From the NCBI RefSeq assembly GCF_003573695.1, contig NC_039359.1:89942566-90006565 (forward strand): 64,000 nucleotides of DNA, read 5' to 3'. Each line of letters begins with the position of its first letter. Position 1 is the stretch's first letter. Both the position numbers and the translations under genes were made by a program. Below, one piece after another: positions 56,654 through 64,000 of this stretch. The DNA comes from Papaver somniferum. Taxonomy: Eukaryota; Streptophyta; Magnoliopsida; Ranunculales; Papaveraceae. A model generated the notes under the pieces. It worked only from the letters and a program-made list of their open reading frames with translations, did no database searches and had not been told where the DNA came from.

Positions 56654-56840
56654 TGTTAAATGATATTGTCCTAGTTCCTTGAGATAATATTCGATTATGT
56701 ATATTTTTTCCTTGACATATATATATATATTCTTTTTATTTCTCTGTTTCTTGTATATAAGAGCAGATGTATTGTATCTCCTTTAATATGTTGAATACGA
56801 CCCTAATTCCTGAATATACATCTCATGACTATCTTTGTCA
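56654..56840 (+). repeat. 3' LTR of copia F
   Basis: 187 bp, TGTTAAATGATATTGTCC to ATCTTTGTCA, preceded by polypurine tract GGTTGAGGGAGGG (56641-56653). Contains a (TA)n run at 56720-56731. Matches 13084-13503 without the 216-bp insertion. Confidence 0.9.
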
Positions 56841-56960
56841 AGTAACGTCTAATTTGATCTTTTTTGACCAAACTCCTTCAATTTGAATCATAGTTCTCCT
56901 CCCTGAGACCTTGCTTTTATGCAAATTTTATGCAACATGAACAAAGCTACGGTCACATAG
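56841..56960 (-). pseudogene. LINE, upstream continuation
   Basis: Minus-strand reading gives SGRRTMIQIEGVWSKKIKLD then VT, preceded by HVA, a stop and NLHKSK. In plant L1-type elements this block stands directly before the segment that ends the LINE part at 13083, and the phases agree. So the LINE continued here before copia F entered. Farther right I cannot recognise LINE sequence. Confidence 0.65.
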
Positions 56961-57598
56961 TACACATTAATGGTAAATTATGAGATGTAGTGTATATTTT
57001 GAGTACTACTAGTCAACAAACACATTTTAATTCACCAAGCCATTTGAGTTCATGGAGAAGATTTTCCGAAAATAGTAAATTTGAGTCACCTGACATATTT
57101 CGGCCCAAAGAACTACATACAAACTCGGATAATACATTTGAAGATGTTCTGGCGTAAAATTGGATCACAACGAAAATTATGGTTTCTAGGGCAAATTTTT
57201 TAAATTACAAAATAAAATTTGTATCACTATGATTTTAGGTACCAACACAGATTTTAGGTCATGACATAAAATAATGATTGTCCGTGATCAATGTTTTAAT
57301 TTTGGATCACAATAGTAATTTTCGGACACTAAAAGCAACTGCAGGCACAACAGTAACCACATCGTGGCTTTATTTGTAATATGAAGAAGAGCAATTGCCA
57401 TGGGATTCACCTTCTCTATATTTTAGGAGATAGCTTAGCTTGAGTTATAGCATGCTACATAATATAGCGGGTTTTGATTTAGCGTAAGCAGTCGGAAATA
57501 TAGCTTTTGTCCAATGACGAAATCCATTTTTTGCCTAACTTTTGACTAGGCAGAAACTTACTTCCCAGTCCCGATAGTTGGTTTTTCTTCCACTGTAA
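56961..57598. other. Unassigned spacer
   Basis: AT-rich sequence in which I see no gene, repeat or element end. Confidence 0.5.
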
Positions 57599-58198
57599 GA
57601 GCGACTGCAATGGTACGACTAAACTCAAAGATCAAAGACCAAAAAAAAAGACTAAATATGAGTTTAATTTGTACTGTGACGTTATGGGGAGAAGACCAAA
57701 TTTGGTCGCGCGTAAAATTAATCACCGCACGAAAACGGGCGTAAATTTGGTGTACGCTTGAATGGGGCGTAAAATTGGTTTACTCCCGAAATTTGAATGG
57801 GGCGGATGGTTTGGTGTCCGCCTGATGAGTAAGTGAACGGACGGATGGTTGGGTGTCCGCCTGATGAATTTCATTTTGAATGGGGCGGATGGTTTGGTGT
57901 CCGCCTGACGAAATGTGAACGGACGGATGATTGGGTGTCCGCCTGATGAATTTCATTTTGAATGGGGCGGATGGTTTGGTGCCCGCCTGATGAGTAAGTG
58001 AACGGGCGGATGGTTGGGTGTCCGCCCACCAACAAGCGTACTTTAAATTTACGCCCGACTATATTAGGATTTGGTATTTGGTCGCGACCAAATATGATCT
58101 GGGATTTGATCTTTGGCTGGGATTTAATCTTTACTCCGTCCCACTGCATTACGATCTCATCCCAAATTTTTGGTTATACTCGCCCACTGTGGATGCTC
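57599..58198. mobile_element. Harbinger-like MITE with internal minisatellite
   Basis: 600 bp flanked by TAA (57596-57598 and 58199-58201). The ends are imperfect inverted repeats, GAGCGACTGCAATGG and, reversed, GAGCATCCACAGTGG (10 of 15 alike). Farther in, GATCAAAGACC and GGTCGCGACC-type words pair across the centre. No coding capacity. The 3-bp TAA duplication fits PIF/Harbinger. The centre is an array of short hairpins (57735-58030). Confidence 0.62.
57795..58030. repeat. 82-83-bp minisatellite, about 2.8 units
   Basis: Units start at 57795, 57878 and 57960 (GAATGGGGCGGATGG). Each unit holds two half-units with a GGCGGA...TCCGCC stem, so six similar hairpins follow one another. Degenerate versions (GGCGTAAA...TACGC) precede at 57735-57790. 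Confidence 0.88.
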
Positions 58199-58201
58199 TA
58201 A

Positions 58202-58783
58202 GCTAGGCAGACAAATACCCTAAATCTAGCCTAGCCTAGAGTCACCTTAGCCTTACTATTTTAACTAAATCACAGTACTATGCTTTTCCATTTTACTTGG
58301 CTATATGACTTCAATATTGCAAAGCCAAGAGTCTGTAAAATTAACCTCACTATAGGAGGGACGCATTTCTTAGTTTACATAGACAGAAACAAAATTCACA
58401 TTAAAAATAATAGGTCAACCCCTTTTAAAGAATCCTATTGTTTGGGCTTGAAAGGTCATGATCTTTTGGGGGCTGTCAAGGGCTGCCAAATAGTAATTGG
58501 GACACCCCAATCAAATATTTATATAAATGACTAATATGACCCCTCGTTGATTTTACATAATAAATTTGATTAATTTTACTAATTAATCATGATTAGCTAA
58601 TTAATCAACACTAATTCATTTCCTTAAGTTAAGTGTTGAAGTTGAAAATCAAAACAAAATAAAAACAGAGAGGAGGAGGAGGAGAAGAAGAAGAAGAAGA
58701 AGAAGAAGAAGAAGGGAAGGAAATTGGGGAAAAATTTAAAATCAGTGATTCAAGCAAAACTTTTGATGTAGGTGAACCCTCAT
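58202..58783 (+). other. Spacer with (GAA)n, possible upstream exon
   Basis: Mostly unassigned. A (GGA)/(GAA) run lies at 58668-58715. A reading frame from about 58663 to 58783 continues, after removal of Cassandra 2, in phase into 59492-59675. No Met is visible in it, so coding status is a guess. Confidence 0.4.
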
Positions 58784-59491
58784 TGTAATGACCCGTCCAT
58801 CCACCGATACTGTCCCCACTTAGCCACTGCGGTCATCCAGTAGTGTGGGGTTTTCAATTGGCATCGCTGCGGTAATCTAGCAGAAACTTCCCGGATGGTC
58901 ACCCATCCCTTGATTACTCCCACCCTAGCACGCTTAACTGCGGAGTTTTCTACCAACTCTGGAGCCAATTGTGCTGAAAAGGCCTCAGCGTTAGGGAAGG
59001 ACAAACCATTATTTATATTCCTTTCGGCCAACCACCGCCGAATATCGGGGTATTACAATACCCCCATCTTAAATTGGAGCCGTCCTCGGCTCCTGAATAT
59101 ATTCGCAAGCCCAGATCTCCGACGTTCCCTACCCATCATGAGAAGCACCTGGACCAACCCCGTCCAGCGTACCTTCCCACCCTCGGCGGGTGAATCGTCA
59201 TCGGTTATGATACCATTTGTAATGACCCGTCCATCCACCGATACTGTCTCCACTTAGCCACTGCGGTCATCCGGCAGTGTGGGGTTTTCAATGGGCATCG
59301 CTGCGGTAATCCAGCAGAAACTTCCCGGATGGTCACCCATCCCTTGATTACTCCCACCCGAGCACGCTTAACTGCGGAGTTTTCTACCAACTCTGGAGCC
59401 AATTGTGCTGAAAAGGCCTCGGTGTTAGGGAAAGACAAACCATTAATTATATTCCTTTCGGCCAACCACCGACGAATATCGAGGTATTACA
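58784..59491 (-). mobile_element. Cassandra TRIM 2, complete
   Basis: 708 bp with perfect target duplication CTCAT (58779-58783 and 59492-59496). Two 274-bp LTRs (58784-59057, 59218-59491) begin TGTAAT and end ATTACA. Each contains a minus-strand stretch resembling plant 5S rRNA over about 64 bases (58884-58947 and 59319-59382), including the region of the polymerase III internal promoter (AACTCCGCAGTTAAGCGTGC, GGATGGGTGACC). The PBS on the minus strand at 59203-59215 reads TGGTATCATAACC, four or fewer mismatches from the tRNA-Met type seen intact in copy 1. The polypurine tract is TTTAAGATGGGGGTAT at 59058-59073. No coding capacity, as is normal for the family. Confidence 0.96.
59203..59215 (-). 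other. PBS of Cassandra 2
   Basis: TGGTATCATAACC, a degraded form of TGGTATCAGAGCC that is perfect in Cassandra 1 near 19030-19042. Confidence 0.85.
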
Positions 59492-59675
59492 CTCATCTTC
59501 AAAATACGATAACATATTAATACCCATCAACAACGATCAGTTCTTTGCTGATTTTTCACAAAATCATGAAATTTCTTCTCAAACTCAAAATAACCCTTAT
59601 GAACCCTACTATGATTTCGAAGGACCAACCCAAGAATAAGAATAAATCGAAGAAACAATTGCTCAAGATTACCAG
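59492..59675 (+). pseudogene. Possible first exon of the FAR1-type transposase
   Basis: Frame reads NNDQFFADFSQNHEISSQTQ then NPYEPYYDFEGPTQE, two stops, and IEETIAQDYQ before a consensus GT at 59676. The AG at 60285-60286 would join in phase to the exon starting IVPYIPVEYQEVV. Asn/Gln/acidic N-termini are common in FAR1-like proteins. Exon status is inferred from phase and splice sites only. Confidence 0.45.
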
Positions 59676-59742
59676 GTATACCTCTATTCTAACTCTTATT
59701 TCAATTTTGAAGCTCAGAGTTTCGATATTTTCCTTCCGAAAA

Positions 59743-60240
59743 CCGTAGGTTTCCAGCCGCCAGGTACAATCACGGTTGGGAAACCATGAACTCCTGGCCG
59801 TTATTGAGTTATACGGCTCACAGTTCATGAACTCCCAGCCGTTACTAAACCTTACGGATGGAACGATAGAAAATTCCTAGTCGTAACTAGTCAATTACGG
59901 CCAGGTATTTTGTACGTGCATGGGAAGCATTTAATATTGTCGGCGGCGGTTAGGTTTCCTGTCCGAAAATATCAAATGTTATTTAATGCTGGTGGCACCG
60001 GTTGGGTTACCCAGCCGTAACCAGTTTTACGGCTCGATTTTTAGGCCATAAACTGACTCCTCCAGGTACATGAAACTATACGTCTTGGTATACCTGGTCG
60101 TAAATGGTTTACGGTTAGGAATAATACTTTTCGACCCAGTCGTGTACACTTTGACGGCTGGAATATCACTTGTCAACCCAGCCGTGTACACTTTGACGGC
60201 TGGAATATCACTCTTGAGCCTAGCCGTTTCTCTGTGTTTA
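59743..60240. repeat. ACGGCTGG palindromic repeats, left array
   Basis: Roughly ten copies of ACGGCTGG, CCAGCCGT or close variants, alternating in orientation so that neighbours pair as hairpins. One 43-44-base direct repeat (units near 60135 and 60178, core GTGTACACTTTGACGGCTGG) is embedded. The array lies in the putative intron 59676-60286. A matching array lies at 63240-63605. Confidence 0.82.
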
Positions 60241-60286
60241 AATTTCTTTTGTGAATAATTATGTGACATATGTCATTTTATTATAG

Positions 60287-63208
60287 ATTGTACCGTACAT
60301 TCCGGTGGAATATCAAGAGGTGGTTATGGAAGATCAAGAGTTGTTTATTGAAGAACAAGAGGTGGTTATGGAAGATCAACCCCCACCTGTGCAAGTTTCC
60401 GAGGACACAAGTGCTCACTATGCAAACAACTATGAATGGGAAGATAAGAAAGATGCAAAGTTGTGGGATCGATCGCAAGGGTTGAAAAAGATGTGCATCA
60501 TAGTCCAGAATAAACAAGTTACAGACAAGAGCTTTCAAATGGTTTGCGAGTGTAGTGGAAAGTATGAGAGCCACTGGAAAAAGGGTAGTGAGTATAAACC
60601 AAAAATTGTGAGGAAGAAGGGAGTATATAATACGAAGAAGACCGGATGCCCTTTTAATCTTAAATTTAAATTTAACGACGACAACAAAATGTGGTATATG
60701 GAAAAAGTCGTCTCGGGTTATCATAATCATCCTATTCCGGAAAGTTTGATCAACCATCCTTATTCGGCTAGGCTCAACCTTTTAGAAAAGGATTTAGTAC
60801 GCGTGTTGAGTAAAAGATGCACAAGACCTATTGATATTCTTAGTGGCGTCAAGGTGTTAAATCCCCAAAACTCATCCTCATTGGCAACTATCTATAACGA
60901 AAGAGAAAAATTTAGAAAAGAGTCATGGGAAGAGAGAATGGTTATGCAACAATTATTGTTTTTGTTTGAGGAGGCAAAGTACTCTACGGCGTATGACAGG
61001 AATGAAGAAAACGAAGTGGAATATCTTTTCGTCGCGAATCCGAAATGTGTACAATTTGCAAGATTCTTTCATCAAATTTTCTTTATGGATTGCACGTATA
61101 AAACGAACAAGTACAACATGCCAATATTGAACTTTGTTGGGCAAACATTTTGTTTCTTGAAAGATGAGTCAAAGGAAAGTTATTTGTGGGCATTGCAAAA
61201 GGTCAAGTTATTGTATCAAGAAGGTTATACTCCTACAGTGTTGATTACGGATAATGAGCAAGCATTGATGTGGGCCATACAACGTGCTTTCCCCTATGCG
61301 CGTCATCATCTTCGCACGTTTCATATATGGAACAATGTGCAAACTAATTGCAAGAGGATTATATGGCCAGTAAAGAAGACCGAAATGGAGAGGATCAAAA
61401 ATCTACTGTTGGAGATATAGAAAAAAAAAAGGTTTAAGATGAATGACAAGATAGCCGAGGTTCTTAGGGCGGATTTTCAAGGTGATTGGGAACAACTAAT
61501 ATGGTCGCTCACGGAACCATTATATTTACAAAGGGAGCGTTTTGTAATGGAAAAATGGTCAACCTACCCGGATGTTATAACATATTTGAAGAACGAGTTA
61601 TTGGATCCCCACAAAGAAAAGTTTGTTAGTGCATGGGTAAACCGTTATAGACATTGTGACAATCAAGTCACAAGCACGGTGGAGTCGGCTCACTATCGGT
61701 TCAAGACTAAGTTAAATGGTTGTGATGGTGGATTCATTGTTGTTTTTGAAGCTATGGTTGAGTATTTCAAGCGTGATCTCGATAGAATTAAAGGGGCTTT
61801 TGAAAAGAGCCAATCTAGACTCGTTACCGACTACCGGGATAGCCCTTGGCTCTGGGGAATAAGTATATATGTTTCTCGATGGGCAATCCTAAAAATGATA
61901 ACGGAAGTGGAGGCTTGAGAGGAACACAATTTTCCACCGGGAATGATATGTAATTGTCCAATTAAGTCGGCTTTGGGGCTCCCATGTAGGCATCTAATAG
62001 CAAACTATCCCATAAGGATGATTCCGATTGAAGATATAGATTCATATTGGCAACAACTAACATTTAAATATTCATCACCAAATCAAGGTCTTGGGGAAGT
62101 GTTTTGCGACACGGAGGTACACAAGGAACTTTTTAATAAGTATGCTTCTTTACTACCGGCGCAAAGACAACTTTGGTTGTATGAATTGCGGAGATTCAAC
62201 CGTCCAGAGACTAGACAAGATATTTTAGAACCTCAGAAGGGGCAGGGCAAGAGTAGGCCTTCGAACAAAACAACAAAGAAACAAGAAAGGGCAGAAGCTA
62301 AGAGAAAGGTTCAAGAAGGTCCACAATTGACTCTTTCAATGCGAAGAGATCCTTGTGCTTATGAGAAGTTGAACGAATTGTAAAAACTTAAAAGAAAGGA
62401 AATGGAAAAAGGCGGACCAAGCGGAGCTAGTGAAATGAAGGGAAAATGCCACAAGAAGAATGTGGTTGTTGCATCAAGTTCAAAAAGAAAAGTTGATAGT
62501 GGAGTCAAAATTAAAGACCCGGTTGTTCCATCCCAACAAAGTTCAACAACCAAAGAAGCTAGTAATGTCCAAAGAAAGGTTGGTGGTGCGGTTGGTATTA
62601 AGCAATTAGCGAGAAGCCGAGGTAATGATGGAAAAGCACCAATGGTCGAACCATTGCTAATCACCCCACAAAGGGTTGTTAGTAACCTCGATGGTGAGAA
62701 AGAGACGGTCTTCTTGGATGTAGGTCTGATGAAATCACCCCCTATAGATGAGGAAGGTAATTATATCTGACCTACTTACACGATATACAAAAATTACATG
62801 CATTTTTTACCATATTTTATTCATAACTACGTCAAGTCCACCGACGATGTTGAGGGCGACGAAAATTGTGGTTACCATGTGTTCGTAGATCAACTTGGAC
62901 CTTTTGAGCAGGCAAAAGTTTGGGGTGGCGACCAAATTAATTATGTTAGGCAAAAGTGTTTACTTGAACTACGTGGTTTCCCCGATTTCTACAAGCCAAT
63001 GATGAGATTCGAAAGAAATGACATGGAGGCGATGCTAAACGAGGAGTTCAAAGCATTTGAACGGCGTTTAATGGGAAACAAGTGTTTGACAAGTGAATAT
63101 TGGATGAGAATGCCAATATGTGGCCATCTACTCGCCAATGCATTCCATTGTGTTATTCATTCCATCTCCTATGCAGAACATAGTTTTACTCTTATTATTT
63201 GTTTGTAA
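60287..63208 (+). pseudogene. FAR1-type MULE transposase with OTU-like domain
   Basis: One frame of 974 codons with four premature stops (61418 TAG, 61916 TGA, 62381 TAA, 62768 TGA) and no frameshift. Order: acidic repeat VVMEDQE/LFIEEQE; FAR1 DNA-binding zinc domain (VCECSGKYESHW, KKTGCPFNLKF, GYHNHP); MULE catalytic domain (FFMDCTYKTNKYNMPILNF, VLITDNEQALMWAIQRAFP, FHIWNNVQTNCKR); STVESAHYRFKTKLNG; SWIM finger (ICNCPIKSALGLPCRHLIAN); a basic Lys-rich linker; and an OTU-like cysteine protease start (VEGDENCGYHVFVDQLG), ending SYAEHSFTLIICL. Transposases of this build are known in plants. The catalytic D, D and E region and SWIM Cys/His are intact. Stops make it a recent pseudogene unless spliced or read through. 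Confidence 0.9.
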
Positions 63209-63239
63209 TGATAATATGATAAAGTTATGAGGTTACTTA

Positions 63240-63610
63240 GAGGTATTTACGGCCAGGTCATATGCTGACACGACCTAGCCGTAACGACCCAAGTGAGCAA
63301 TTCGCATAATCACGGCTGGGAAACCTAACCGAAAATTCGGTAACGTCTAGGAATTCAACCCGTATTTCTGGGTAATGTAAAACTTACGGCTGGTAATCCT
63401 GGTTGTAACTCTTCCCGTAATCCCAGTTTTAGATTTTAATAAGTTACGACTGAGACACTAGACCGTAAACCCGATTTCGGCTATGTTTTCTGCCCGTAAT
63501 TCTGGGTACAGGGAGTTCAATGGCTGGTAATCTTAGCCGTTGATTCAACTTACGGCTGGTTATCCTAGCCGTTACCAAATATTACGGCTGGTAATCCTGG
63601 CCGTAAATTA
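63240..63610. repeat. ACGGCTGG palindromic repeats, right array
   Basis: About ten copies of TTACGGCTGGTAATCCTGGC-like units in alternating orientation, downstream of the transposase. Clearest at 63384, 63551 and 63581. With the left array they flank the coding part and are likely subterminal repeats of the same transposon. The element's exact ends and target duplication are not found in the window. Confidence 0.82.
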
Positions 63611-63770
63611 AGAATCTCATAAATTAAGAATCAAAAAACTATTATCCATTCATTCAAGGTTAATGAAAAGTAACTCTGAAAAGTAAATCACCGAAATCCA
63701 TAACCTTAAACATGCTAAAAATCTGCATAAACATAAGATGGAATGACTTAAACAAGTAAATTATCTACAA
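63611..63770. other. Short spacer, nothing recognised
   Basis: AT-rich sequence between the right repeat array and the partial minus-strand ORF; no feature seen. Confidence 0.5.
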
Positions 63771-64000
63771 TCATCCACTACGACCAACAATTGAAGGAAC
63801 ATTCTCAGAAGATGATGAAGAACTGTCGGGAGTTTGGGAAAGACTAATCCAATCATCAATTACTTCGTCAGTATATAGATCATCCCTCATTGGATTATGT
63901 AACTCCAGAAGCCTGAGAATCAGTTTTCTTTATTCCTCGCAATCCAAATATAAAACCTCCTCAATGTTACGCCTCAGTCTCCTGGCAATCCACTTAGCTC
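63771..64000 (-). pseudogene. Partial unknown ORF, C-terminal end
   Basis: The minus strand reads AKWIARRLRRNIEEVLYLDC, then EE, a TAA at 63930-63932, then RKLILRLLELHNPMRDDLYT, DEVIDDWISLSQTPDSSSSS and ENVPSIVGRSG before a TGA at 63771-63773. It runs off the window on its N-terminal side. Ser/Asp-rich C-terminus. I do not recognise the family; it may be a second gene of the neighbouring transposon or of another element. The single stop could be a mutated Gln codon. Confidence 0.45.

Larger units (their letters stand above)
13084..56840 (+). mobile_element. Ty1/copia element F, multiply interrupted
   Basis: A plus-strand copia with short LTRs (13084-13503, including a 216-bp insertion, and 56654-56840). 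PBS is at 13504-13516 and polypurine tract at 56641-56653. Gag, protease, integrase, RT and RNase H remnants appear in the right order but are split by G (15306-25701), a MULE (26991-32261) and D (32463-56247). Removing G and its target duplication brings the pre-integrase Cys motif and following residues back into continuity. Flanking 5-mers are ATTAA and AGTAA, an eroded target duplication inside the LINE. Many stops and frameshifts are present. The net element without inserts is about 4.3 kb. Confidence 0.88.

Noticed and set aside
57795..58030. CRISPR-like array
   Set aside because: Plant nuclear context, tandem units without unique spacers; it is a minisatellite.
58668..58715. (GAA)n run as a Glu-rich coding exon
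   Set aside because: A simple microsatellite; the frame through it has an upstream stop and no start codon.

Overview
This is repeat-dense plant nuclear DNA, from a flowering plant and probably a eudicot. The evidence is a Cassandra-type TRIM with 5S-rRNA-like LTRs, Ty3/gypsy elements with tRNA-Asp-like primer sites (TGGCGCC...), Ty1/copia elements with TGGTATCAGAGC primer sites, a MuDR-like MULE and a FAR1-type MULE transposase. I cannot name the species. I find no intact host gene. Nearly every coding signal belongs to a transposable element and almost all are broken.

Left part (1-13083). A tandem gypsy array on the minus strand (element A: PBS / LTR / internal / PBS / LTR, 1-7708) carries a gag fused to an unusual acidic, membrane-anchored tail and no pol. 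It abuts the remains of another gypsy derivative (E, 7709 to about 10190) whose only ORF belongs to an unrecognised family. A decayed LINE on the minus strand follows (about 10390-13083).

Centre (13084-56840). One copia element (F) sits inside the LINE, whose reading resumes at 56841. F was opened several times. Copia G (15306-25701, TSD TAAAC, long SIRE-like LTRs) is in its pre-integrase region, and G itself holds a rearranged Cassandra (18385-19302, TSD GTACA). A MULE (26991-32261, 9-bp TSD) is in F's reverse transcriptase; it carries a decayed transposase and a WNK-kinase-like fragment. A gypsy element D on the minus strand (32463-56247) entered F in an apparently circularly permuted form. 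D is interrupted by gypsy derivative B on the plus strand (36150-51110), whose second LTR is interrupted by complete element C on the minus strand (42980-50498, TSD TCTGG). The deepest stack is LINE > F > D > B > C.

Right part (56841-64000). This holds the LINE continuation, a 600-bp Harbinger-like MITE built around a hairpin minisatellite, and a complete 708-bp Cassandra (58784-59491, TSD CTCAT). Next comes a FAR1-type MULE transposase with a C-terminal OTU-like domain, open in one frame apart from four premature stops, with arrays of palindromic ACGGCTGG repeats on both sides. A partial unknown minus-strand ORF runs off the end.

How they fit together: A, B, C, D and E share layout and several noncoding blocks. 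D is the autonomous type (gag-PR-RT-RNaseH-IN). B, C and E replace gag-pol with one orphan ORF, and A joins that ORF's C-terminal type to gag. The orphan-ORF family, with its conserved hairpin and second polypurine tract, is the best candidate here for something poorly described.
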